Assembly: GCA_023459915.1 (NCBI GenBank)
Contig: JAEWSN010000152.1
Location: forward strand, 1 to 13,303
Length of the DNA stretch: 13,303 bases
Direction: 5' to 3'
DNA from: Bacillota bacterium
GTDB lineage: Bacteria; Bacillota; Clostridia; DSM-8532
Position numbers and translations under genes: made by a program. Positions 1-6,270 of the stretch are shown piece by piece. The notes under the pieces are model-generated. The model ran no database searches. It worked only from the letters and a program-made list of their open reading frames with translations, and had not been told where the DNA came from. Each line of letters starts with the position of its first letter. Positions within the stretch are counted from its first letter, which is position 1.

Positions 1-41
1 CAAAAGGCGGTGCGCAGCGTATTCGCGCCGATCACCGCCAT
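1..41 (-). CDS. Start of an unidentified protein, cut by the window edge
   Basis: A leftward reading frame opens at an ATG whose first base is 41 and runs off the left edge. Only 13 residues are visible (MAVIGANTLRTAF), too few to identify a family. The reason to believe in it is a GGGAGAGG ribosome binding site six bases before the ATG, and its position 74 bases downstream of the TolB-like gene on the same strand, which would make it the next gene of that operon. The same frame is also open from an ATG at 98, but that start has a weak ribosome binding site. A competing reading is the tail of a rightward gene ending at TAA 58-60; it has no further support. Confidence 0.35.
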   Translation of the reverse strand, partial: MAVIGANTLRTAF

Positions 42-115
42 TCTATGCCTCTCCCGGTAAAGAAGTAAATCGCCGATTCCACCCATTCGGATGGACATTC
101 TTGCTGGGGATCTGT

Positions 116-994
116 CTACTTCAGCCGATAGGAGACAAATGCCAGATGCTTGCTGTCCGGGGCCCAGGAGTTCACGTTCAGGGTGCCCTGACCTCCAAAC
201 AACCGGACAAGGGTCTCCGGGCTGCCGCCTTCCGCGGGGAAGAGGCGGATTTCCACATTCTTGTTCGGGGGGTGATCCCCGGGGGCCACATCGCCCTTGG
301 CATAGGTGATGCAGGCGATGCTTTGCCCATCGGGCGATACATGCGGGAACCAGGTGTTGGCGTCGTCAAAGGTCATCTGGACCGGATTCGAGCCGTCCGC
401 ATTCATGCGCCAGGCCTGCATCAGTCCGGTTCGGACGGAGTTGAACCAGATATACTTGCCACAGGGCGAGTATTCCGGGCCGTCGTCCAGCCCCGGTTCG
501 TTGGTGATCTGCGTTTCCACGCCGCCTTCAACCGGGATGGTGTAGACGTCGTACTGTCCGTTTCGCTCCGCACAGTAGGCCAGCGTCCGGCCGTCCGGGG
601 ACCAGCCGTGCAGGTAGCTCGGCGCGATGGGGGTGACGAGTGTGGGCGTGCCGCCCGCGAGGGGGAACACATAGATGCGGGATTGCGCATCCTCCTTGGT
701 GTGGTGGCTGACCGCGATGTGCATGCCGTCCGGAGACAGGACATGATCGTTGTTGCAGTCGTTGACAAACCCGGCGTCGACGACCGAAACCTCGCTGGTG
801 GCCAGGTTGAACAGGCAGATGCGTCCTTCCCGGTTGAAGACAAGGGACTTTCCGTCCTGTGTCCAGTTCGGCGCCTCGATGAGGGTGTCGAATTCCGCAA
901 GCAACTTGCGTTCGCCGGTTTCCACATTCACGGTTTCGAGCATGCTGATGACATTCCGTTGTTCGCGCGGGCGGGGGGCGGTCAGGACCTTCAT
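116..994 (-). CDS. TolB-like beta-propeller protein (PD40 repeats), cytoplasmic
   Basis: The 292-residue protein has six recognisable PD40/WD40-like repeat cores: TQDG at 45-48, SPDG at 87-90, SPDG at 132-135, SPCG at 176-179, SPDG at 220-223 and APDS at 278-281. Each is followed by a hydrophobic beta strand, as in the TolB C-terminal propeller and in oligogalacturonide-lyase-type propellers. There is no signal peptide (N-terminus MKVLTAPRPREQ), so it should be cytoplasmic, unlike true periplasmic TolB. No enzyme active site can be assigned. The start is supported by GGAGG seven bases before the ATG. It has its own promoter (1077-1105) and is separated from the upstream DUF2500 gene by a terminator. 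The family is secure; the role is unknown. A sugar-related or lyase-like function is only a guess from the neighbouring glycosidases. Confidence 0.85.
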   Translation of the reverse strand: MKVLTAPRPREQRNVISMLETVNVETGERKLLAEFDTLIEAPNWTQDGKSLVFNREGRICLFNLATSEVSVVDAGFVNDCNNDHVLSPDGMHIAVSHHTKEDAQSRIYVFPLAGGTPTLVTPIAPSYLHGWSPDGRTLAYCAERNGQYDVYTIPVEGGVETQITNEPGLDDGPEYSPCGKYIWFNSVRTGLMQAWRMNADGSNPVQMTFDDANTWFPHVSPDGQSIACITYAKGDVAPGDHPPNKNVEIRLFPAEGGSPETLVRLFGGQGTLNVNSWAPDSKHLAFVSYRLK

Positions 995-1076
995 GGTGCT
1001 TCCTCCGTTGGATGGTTTGTTGTTCGGGATGCAGGGATGCTTGCCGTGCAGATGGGTTCATCCTTGCTGCCTCCTC

Positions 1077-1105
1077 ATGATATCCCAATGGAAAGCGGAT
1101 GACAA
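1077..1105 (-). promoter_or_regulatory. Sigma70-type promoter for the TolB-like gene
   Basis: On the minus strand a TTGTCA -35 box (1105-1100), a spacer of exactly 17 bases and a TATCAT -10 box (1082-1077) each match consensus at five of six positions. Transcription would start near 1070, leaving a leader of about 75 bases before the ATG at 994. Confidence 0.7.
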
Positions 1106-1133
1106 TAAAAAAATAAACTCGTGTTTATGGAAC

Positions 1134-1162
1134 GAAAAAGAAAACGCCGGGCATGCCCGGCG
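1134..1162 (-). terminator. Rho-independent terminator of the DUF2500 gene
   Basis: The 18-base perfect palindrome CGCCGGGCATGCCCGGCG lies at 1145-1162. Read on the minus strand it is followed at once by a T-rich run (TTTTCTTTTT). It lies 18 bases after the stop codon of the leftward DUF2500 gene and before the promoter of the next gene, so the two genes are separate transcription units. Confidence 0.85.
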
Positions 1163-1180
1163 CAATGCGGCGGCGGTTCG

Positions 1181-1618
1181 TTATGGCTGGGTGAGGGACT
1201 GGCCTTGTTGTGCTGTTGTGGGATTGGACTGCCAGCCGCCCATGGGCTGTTGGTCCCGGACAAAGTTGAGAAAGCGTGTGCCCTGAAAGGTCAGCTTTCC
1301 GTAGTCCCCCTCGAGCAGCAGGCCATAGGCGCTGTCCGGCACCTCGAATTCCATGCGGTCGCCGCTTTCCACTTCGAACGTGGCAAAATACGTGGTGGTG
1401 ACATGGCCGTGGTGGCCGGTGCCGTTGTGGTTGGCGTGATGGTGCTGGCTCATGCTGGTGCGGCGGGTCAACACCCGGGAGGAGACCGTCAGGATGGGCT
1501 GCCGGTTGTTGTAGGCGTTTCGCCTGGCGGAGGTGACGATGCTGGAGATGATCACGCCGAGGATTGTCAGAAAAACCAACAGGAAGAGAATGGGGAATAT
1601 GGCAAAGATGAAATTCAT
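1181..1618 (-). CDS. DUF2500 family membrane-anchored protein
   Basis: The 145-residue protein starts with one hydrophobic segment (residues 3-27), likely a membrane anchor. The conserved DUF2500 core follows: a strand near residues 42-53, then YFATFEVESGDRMEFEVP, then AYGLLLEGDYGKLTFQGTRF up to about residue 118. The family includes E. coli YhhM and has no established function. The start is set by GGGAGGT five bases before the ATG. Two features are unusual. Seven histidines fall within residues 59-72 (HHHANHNGTGHHGH), between the first strand and the core, and could bind a metal. The tail from about 122 is rich in Q, S and T. A terminator follows directly downstream. The family call is firm; the histidine-loop role is speculation. 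Confidence 0.85.
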   Translation of the reverse strand: MNFIFAIFPILFLLVFLTILGVIISSIVTSARRNAYNNRQPILTVSSRVLTRRTSMSQHHHANHNGTGHHGHVTTTYFATFEVESGDRMEFEVPDSAYGLLLEGDYGKLTFQGTRFLNFVRDQQPMGGWQSNPTTAQQGQSLTQP

Positions 1619-1673
1619 GTGTACCTCCCATCAAGCGGTGTCGGGGGTGTCGCTGATGTCATGCCGGACTTCG

Positions 1674-1721
1674 TGTGCCAAGCCGAATCGCGGGGTGAGC
1701 CGAACCCTGTGCCAACCCGAA
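1674..1721. repeat. Pair of 14-bp direct repeats upstream of DUF2500 and GH43 genes
   Basis: TGTGCCAAGCCGAA (1674-1687) recurs as TGTGCCAACCCGAA (1708-1721), one mismatch apart and 34 bases start to start. It lies in the 265-base divergent region between the DUF2500 start (1618) and the GH43 start (1884). It may be a regulator binding site for either gene; no known motif is recognised. Confidence 0.35.
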
Positions 1722-1756
1722 ATGCGTGGCTGCGCGGTTCCCGGCGAATCTGCCCT

Positions 1757-1771
1757 ATCAGTTTACCTGAT
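1757..1771. promoter_or_regulatory. Operator-like inverted repeat upstream of the glycosidase promoter
   Basis: ATCAG and CTGAT form perfect arms around a five-base centre (TTTAC). The 15-bp site ends 20 bases upstream of the -35 box of the GH43 promoter, where an activator would sit. No known regulator motif is recognised, and short inverted repeats also occur by chance. Confidence 0.3.
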
Positions 1772-1791
1772 GGAAAGCAAAAAGTCTTGCC

Positions 1792-1820
1792 TTGTCCGAA
1801 GCCGCGCAAGGACATATGAT
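1792..1820 (+). promoter_or_regulatory. Sigma70-type promoter for the glycosidase operon
   Basis: TTGTCC (1792-1797), a 17-base spacer and TATGAT (1815-1820) form a promoter reading right. The start of transcription would be near 1827. This argues against the in-frame ATG at 1830 as the start of the GH43 protein and supports the TTG at 1884. Confidence 0.65.
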
Positions 1821-1868
1821 GAAGGAAGCATGAGCCACAGGGCCATGCTTCGCGGCCTGGCCGCTTGC

Positions 1869-1875
1869 AAGGAGG
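1869..1875 (+). promoter_or_regulatory. Ribosome binding site that sets a TTG start for GH43
   Basis: A perfect AAGGAGG is followed after eight bases by TTG at 1884-1886. The first residues from this TTG (NGQFVNPILPGFYPDPS) match the usual start of GH43 enzymes. The in-frame ATG at 1830 has a poorly spaced site and lies at the predicted transcript end. Confidence 0.75.
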
Positions 1876-1883
1876 GCACTGAT

Positions 1884-3695
1884 TTGAACGGACAGTTTGT
1901 CAACCCCATTCTCCCGGGGTTTTATCCGGATCCATCCGTCTGTCGGGTGGGGGAGGACTATTGGCTTGTCACATCCACCTTTTCCTATTTTCCCGGTGTA
2001 CCGGTTTTCCACAGCCGCGACCTGGTGAATTGGGAGCAGGTGGGACATGTGCTGGACCGCCCGTCGCAGCTGAATTTGGACGGGGTGGCGCATTCCCATG
2101 GTATTTTTGCGCCAACCATCCGGCATCATGCGGGCGTCTTCTACATGATCACCACACTGGTGGGCAAGCAGGGCAATTTCATCGTCACCGCCAGCCACCC
2201 GGCGGGACCATGGTCTGAGCCGTTTTGGCTGGACGACGCACCGGGTATCGATCCCTCCCTCTTCTTCGATGAAGATGGCACCGCGTGGGTCACCGGAACG
2301 GCAGATGCGCCGGATGCGGCCTATTGGGGGGACAACGAGATTTGGATGCGCCAGCTGGATCTTGAAACCATGAAACTGACAGGCCCGCGACATGGGTTGT
2401 GGCGGGGTGCGCTCAAGCAGGCCATGTGGCCCGAAGCGCCGCATCTGTACCGGATTGGCGACTGGTATTATCTCATGATCGCCGAAGGCGGCACCGAGTT
2501 TTACCATTCGGTCACCATCGCGCGCAGCAAATCGCTGACCGGGCCCTATGAGGGAAATCCGGCCAATCCCATCCTGACCCACCGTCATCTCGGAAAGGAC
2601 GCGCCCATCTGGAATCCGGGGCATGCGGATTTGGTGCGGACGCCGGCCGGTGAATGGTGGATGGTCTGCCTGGCGTCCCGCCCGTATGGCGGGCATTTCC
2701 GCAACATGGGCCGGGAGACGTTTCTGGCCCCGGTTGTCTGGGAAGACGGCTGGCCTGTGGTCAGTCCCGGCACCGGGCGGCTGGAATTCCAGTACGCCAC
2801 GCCGGTGCATGCGACAGCCGAAACCCCGGCAGGGGACGGCAGTTTTTCGGGTTCGCCTTCCGACGCTTCCGCGGATGTATCTGCGGGGAACTGCGCAACT
2901 GCGGGCGCAGAAGGGACAACGCGGCAGGCGGTATCTGCCGGAGGCGCCGCCGCGACCCCGTGTGCCGGCTGCAATGGCCGTACCGGGGGGTGCTGCGGCA
3001 CCACCGGCCGGCCTTCGGTTCCCGGTGCCGTGGGCATGCAGGGGCAGCCCCCGACATCACCGGCATACGTTTGTGAACACGATGATTTTGACACGGAGAC
3101 CTTGTCCCCTGTCTGGAATTTTCTTCGGACACCAAGGCAGCTGTGGTGGAGCCTGTCGGCACGTCCCGGGTTTCTTCGGATGCGGCTCAGGCCGGCTTTT
3201 CTGGGAGAGGCGGTCAACCCGTGCTTCCTGGGAAGGCGCCAGCAGCACATGACCTTCACGATCACGACGGAACTGCGGTTTTCTCCGGATCGCGACGGCC
3301 AGTCCGCAGGGCTCGTCCTGCTGCAGAGTGACGCATGGCATGTGCGGCTGGCGCTTGTCCGGATGGATGGCGCATTGATGCTGCAGCTGGTGCAGGTGCG
3401 AAACGGGGTGGAGACCGAGTTGGCCCATGCCGATTTGCTGGACGCGACGGAAGTGGCGGCAGGCATGCCACCGCTGGTGCTGCGCGTGGAGGCGGAGATG
3501 CAAAGCCTGCGGTTCCTGTGCGGCCGGGACGAGGCGCACCTGATGGTGCTGGCGGACGAGGTGGACGCCCGGATGCTCAGTACGGACATGGCGGGCGGCT
3601 TCGTGGGCACCTATGTCGGCATGTTCGCGCAGGGCGAGAATCCCGATGACCTCGCCCTGGCGGACTTTGACAGCTTCACCTATGAGGGTTGCTGA
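1884..3695 (+). CDS. GH43 family beta-xylosidase / alpha-L-arabinofuranosidase
   Basis: This 603-residue glycosidase should release xylose or arabinose from short oligosaccharides. The five-bladed catalytic propeller spans about residues 5-305. It carries all three GH43 acidic residues at the expected spacing: base D16 in FYPDPS, D123 in GIDPSLFF, and acid E184 in WPEAPHLY. A C-terminal beta-sandwich typical of two-domain GH43 xylosidases starts near residue 398 (EHDDFD) and includes GRRQQH. No signal peptide is seen, so it acts inside the cell on imported sugars. The odd part is a linker of about 90 residues (308-397) rich in A, G, S, T and C, including CAGCNGRTGGCCG, where relatives have a short link. 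The gene is first in an operon with the GH78 gene, and its last codons lie in a tandem repeat. Xylosidase versus arabinofuranosidase cannot be settled from sequence. Confidence 0.9.
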   Translation: MNGQFVNPILPGFYPDPSVCRVGEDYWLVTSTFSYFPGVPVFHSRDLVNWEQVGHVLDRPSQLNLDGVAHSHGIFAPTIRHHAGVFYMITTLVGKQGNFIVTASHPAGPWSEPFWLDDAPGIDPSLFFDEDGTAWVTGTADAPDAAYWGDNEIWMRQLDLETMKLTGPRHGLWRGALKQAMWPEAPHLYRIGDWYYLMIAEGGTEFYHSVTIARSKSLTGPYEGNPANPILTHRHLGKDAPIWNPGHADLVRTPAGEWWMVCLASRPYGGHFRNMGRETFLAPVVWEDGWPVVSPGTGRLEFQYATPVHATAETPAGDGSFSGSPSDASADVSAGNCATAGAEGTTRQAVSAGGAAATPCAGCNGRTGGCCGTTGRPSVPGAVGMQGQPPTSPAYVCEHDDFDTETLSPVWNFLRTPRQLWWSLSARPGFLRMRLRPAFLGEAVNPCFLGRRQQHMTFTITTELRFSPDRDGQSAGLVLLQSDAWHVRLALVRMDGALMLQLVQVRNGVETELAHADLLDATEVAAGMPPLVLRVEAEMQSLRFLCGRDEAHLMVLADEVDARMLSTDMAGGFVGTYVGMFAQGENPDDLALADFDSFTYEGC

Positions 3696-3774
3696 CGAGG
3701 GTTGCTGATGAGGGTTGTTGACGAGGATTGTTGACGAGGATTGCTGATGAGGGTTGCTGACGAGGGCTGCTGAA
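3684..3774 (+). repeat. Seven tandem copies of a 13-bp repeat between GH43 and GH78
   Basis: The unit GAGGGTTGCTGAY repeats seven times without gaps: 3684, 3697, 3710, 3723, 3736, 3749 and 3762. Copies differ by a few T/C or G/A changes. The first copy encodes the last residues (E-G-C) and stop codon of the GH43 protein; the last ends 16 bases before the GH78 ATG. Each unit holds TGA and a GAGG, so because 13 is not a multiple of three, stops arise in all three frames and weak ribosome-binding-like sites recur. Copy number could vary by replication slippage. Confidence 0.9.
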
Positions 3775-3790
3775 GAAAGGGTGGAAGCGC

Positions 3791-6172
3791 ATGGATCAAC
3801 AGATTTCCTGGGAACAGGTGAAATGGATAGGGCTCTCCGGTTCGGACGCCACCGCTGCGGGCAGCGGCTCCCGCCCGTGCAATGCCATCGAAACCGCCAT
3901 GTATCGCATTGCCTTTTCCTGTCCGGCGGAAATCGGCGCCGTCCGCCTGCCGGTCCATATCAGCGCGTCGGGGCGATACATGCTGTATGTGAACGGCCGG
4001 GCCGTGATGTACGGGCCCTGCCGCGGTGGCAGGCGGGAACGGTATTTCGAGTCGCTGGACCTTTCCGGATGGCTGCATCCCGGGAGCAATGTGCTGGCCG
4101 TGCGGGTGGTTGCCTACCCGCCATACGAAGCCCAGCGCGGGAATCAGCGGGCACCGTTCAGCTTCTATGGCAACGCGGCCGGGCCGATGCTCGTGATGCA
4201 GGGGCGGCTGGAGAATGACCGGGCTGAAATCCTGACCGATGTGTCCACCGGGGTGGGGGATTGGCGTGTTTCCCGGGACGATTCGCTCGGCTGGGACGCT
4301 TCGACGGCCACGCTGTGGATGGGTGCCATGGAGGATGTGGATTTGTCACAGGCCCCGGAAGGGTGGCACACCGCGCCGTCACTGCCGGAATGGGCCCCGG
4401 CGGAAGCCGCCTGGCCGGTGACGCCCAACGGATATGGGGAAATCATGCCGTTTCCACTGTCACCCAGACCCATTCCGCTGCCCTATCTGGCGGAACCAAA
4501 GCCATTTGCGGGGTCAGACCCCGTGTGGGCCCCGACGGGGTCAGACCCCGTGATCCCGCCGCATCAGTCTGTGACCTGGGTGCTGGACGCGGGCGTGCTC
4601 ACCACCGCCTTTTTCCGGCTCCCGCTCTCCGGCGGAGAGGGCAGCCGCATTCAAATCACCTTCGCGGAGAGCTATACCGTGCCGGGAACTGGCCGGCGTC
4701 CGGAAAAGCAGGTGCGGGATGACGCGGAGAACGGGTGGATTCAAGGCGTTACGGACACGGTACTGGCCTCCGGCCGGGATGAGGTGTACGAACCGTTCCT
4801 GTTCCGCACCTTCCGCTTTGTGCAGCTGACCGTGAACACCGCATCGGCGCCACTGAAGCTGGGAACGCCCACCCATGTGGAAACCGGGTATCCGCTGCAG
4901 GTGAAGACGACCTGCACCAGTGCCCGGCCGTGGACCGCCCCGATATGGGACATGAGTGCCCGCACGCTGGCCCGCTGCATGCAGGAAACCTATACGGACT
5001 GTCCCTACTACGAGCAGCTGCAGTATACCATGGACACCCGGCTGCAAATGCTGTACACCTATGCGGCCGCCGGCGACGACCGGCTGGCCCGCAAGGCCGT
5101 GGCGGACTTCCATGCCTCGCTGCTGCCGGAGGGCATGCTGCAGTCGCGGTGGCCCAGCGATCTCCCCCAGGTCATCCCCGGCTTTTCCCTGCACTGGATA
5201 TTCATGCTCCACGATCACTGGTGGGAAACCGGCTCCACGGAGCTGTTCCGGCGGTACCGGCCCACGGTGGACGCGGTTCTGGACTGGTTCGAGCGGAAAA
5301 CGGACGACACCGGGCTTGCCGGAAAGCTTGGCCATTGGGAGTATGTGGACTGGGTTCGGGAATGGGAGGACCGTGCGGGGGTGCCCGAAGCGGTTGCCCA
5401 TGGTCCTTCCGCCACGCTGAACCTGACGCTGGCGGCCGCCCTTGCGGCGGCGGCGCAACTGATGCGGCTGACCGGACGCCCGGATGTGGCCCGGGAATAC
5501 GAAGCCCGCCGCGCGCGGATCCACACGGCCGTGGAGGCCGGCTGCTGGTCTCCGGACAAGGGGATGTATCAGGATGGCCCCGGGCTCAACCTGTTCAGCC
5601 AGCACACACAGGTCTGGGCGATCTTATCCGGGCTCGCCGATGGGGAGAGGGCCGGCACCGTGCTCAAGGCCGCGTTGGAGGAACCCGGTGTGGCCCGCTG
5701 CTCCTTCCCCTGGATGTACCTGCTGTTTCGCGCATTGGAGAAGGCGGACCTGTACGCCCGGACGGAACCGTTGTGGGACATGTGGCAGGCGCTGATTCCC
5801 CAGCATCTCACCACCATCCCGGAGACGCCGTTCAACACCCGCAGTGACTGCCATGCCTGGGGTGCGCTGCCGCTGTACGAGTTCCCGCGCGCGGGGCTTG
5901 GCGTGATGCCGGCGGAGGCCGGATGGCAGCGGGTGCGCATCTGTCCGCGCATGCTGTTTCTGCAAAGGATGTCCGGTGAGGTCACCACCCCGCGTGGCAT
6001 GATTGGCGTGTCCTGGGAGGTGGCGGATGGCGTCTTTTCGCTGTCTGTGCGTCTGCCGGCCGGCGTGGCGGCGGAAATTGTGTTGCCGGACGGTTCGAGC
6101 CGCCAGGTCATGGGCGTGACCGATGAGCCATCGACCTGGTCGTGTGCGTTTGGGGCGGAAACAGGGCACTAA
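3791..6172 (+). CDS. GH78 family alpha-L-rhamnosidase-type glycoside hydrolase
   Basis: The 793-residue protein has the GH78 layout: an N-terminal beta domain (about 40-160, with SGRYMLYVNGR and HPGSNVLAVRVV), a further beta region to about 375, an (alpha/alpha)6 barrel (about 385-700), and a C-terminal beta domain (about 705-790). The motif DCPYYEQLQYTMD places D403, E408 and D415 at the spacing of D567, E572 and D579 of Bacillus RhaB, as I recall them. E678 in IPETPF is a candidate for the second catalytic glutamate. The motif departs from the usual DCPQRDER form, so the exact substrate may differ from plain rhamnosides. There is no signal peptide. The start has AAGGGTGG just upstream. It follows the GH43 gene after 95 bases of repeats and is probably cotranscribed. 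An in-frame palindrome duplication sits at residues 240-254. Confidence 0.85.
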   Translation: MDQQISWEQVKWIGLSGSDATAAGSGSRPCNAIETAMYRIAFSCPAEIGAVRLPVHISASGRYMLYVNGRAVMYGPCRGGRRERYFESLDLSGWLHPGSNVLAVRVVAYPPYEAQRGNQRAPFSFYGNAAGPMLVMQGRLENDRAEILTDVSTGVGDWRVSRDDSLGWDASTATLWMGAMEDVDLSQAPEGWHTAPSLPEWAPAEAAWPVTPNGYGEIMPFPLSPRPIPLPYLAEPKPFAGSDPVWAPTGSDPVIPPHQSVTWVLDAGVLTTAFFRLPLSGGEGSRIQITFAESYTVPGTGRRPEKQVRDDAENGWIQGVTDTVLASGRDEVYEPFLFRTFRFVQLTVNTASAPLKLGTPTHVETGYPLQVKTTCTSARPWTAPIWDMSARTLARCMQETYTDCPYYEQLQYTMDTRLQMLYTYAAAGDDRLARKAVADFHASLLPEGMLQSRWPSDLPQVIPGFSLHWIFMLHDHWWETGSTELFRRYRPTVDAVLDWFERKTDDTGLAGKLGHWEYVDWVREWEDRAGVPEAVAHGPSATLNLTLAAALAAAAQLMRLTGRPDVAREYEARRARIHTAVEAGCWSPDKGMYQDGPGLNLFSQHTQVWAILSGLADGERAGTVLKAALEEPGVARCSFPWMYLLFRALEKADLYARTEPLWDMWQALIPQHLTTIPETPFNTRSDCHAWGALPLYEFPRAGLGVMPAEAGWQRVRICPRMLFLQRMSGEVTTPRGMIGVSWEVADGVFSLSVRLPAGVAAEIVLPDGSSRQVMGVTDEPSTWSCAFGAETGH
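4509..4550 (+). repeat. Duplicated 15-bp palindrome inside the GH78 gene
   Basis: CGGGGTCAGACCCCG occurs at 4509-4523 and again at 4536-4550, 27 bases apart. Each is a palindrome around one central base. The period of nine codons keeps the frame and gives GSDPV-WAPT-GSDPV in a proline-rich loop between beta domains. The same core with a T centre occurs in the SDR gene at 11051-11071. Confidence 0.8.
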
Positions 6173-6178
6173 GGCGCC

Positions 6179-6265
6179 GGAAAGAAATTACCTGGTCTTT
6201 TTCCGAAAAGAATGGCAGGTTTGGCCATTGTTTTCGGAAATTCATAGAGCAGGTTATTTCTTTCC
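6179..6265. repeat. Large two-part hairpin between convergent genes, candidate bidirectional terminator
   Basis: Outer arms GGAAAGAAATTACCTG (6179-6194) and CAGGTTATTTCTTTCC (6250-6265) pair at 15 of 16 positions. Inner arms TTTCCGAAAAGAATGGC (6200-6216) and GCCATTGTTTTCGGAAA (6224-6240) pair at 16 of 17 around a seven-base loop. The 87-base structure starts six bases after the GH78 stop and ends five bases before the stop of the leftward YitT gene. It is much more AT-rich than its surroundings. It could end transcription in both directions, though no long T run follows, or it could be a miniature mobile element with inverted ends. No target-site duplication is evident. Confidence 0.75.
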
Positions 6266-6270
6266 AAGTC

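Noticed and set aside
1..60. Tail of a rightward gene ending at TAA 58-60
   Set aside because: Nineteen codons without a recognisable motif; the opposing minus-strand start has a ribosome binding site, so that reading is preferred, with low confidence.
101..1102. Rightward 333-codon open frame opposite the TolB-like gene
   Set aside because: It mirrors the propeller gene, shows no family motifs, and has no ribosome binding site. The minus-strand frame has clear repeats, a start site and a promoter.
1830..1883. ATG at 1830 as the GH43 start
   Set aside because: It lies about three bases from the predicted transcript start and has a poorly spaced ribosome binding site; TTG at 1884 has a perfect one and matches the family's usual beginning.
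2805..3074. Frameshift or pseudogene in the GH43 linker
   Set aside because: The frame is continuous, both flanking domains are intact and in the same frame, and the other frames show no better family match.
2585..3610. Leftward 341-codon open frame opposite GH43
   Set aside because: Low-complexity S/R/P/A composition and no motif; the GH43 domains run through this region on the plus strand.
3684..3774. CRISPR array
   Set aside because: The 13-bp units are directly adjacent with no spacers, so this is a simple tandem repeat.
4541..5605. Leftward 354-codon open frame opposite GH78
   Set aside because: Composition is typical of a GC-rich antisense shadow; the GH78 motifs are on the plus strand.
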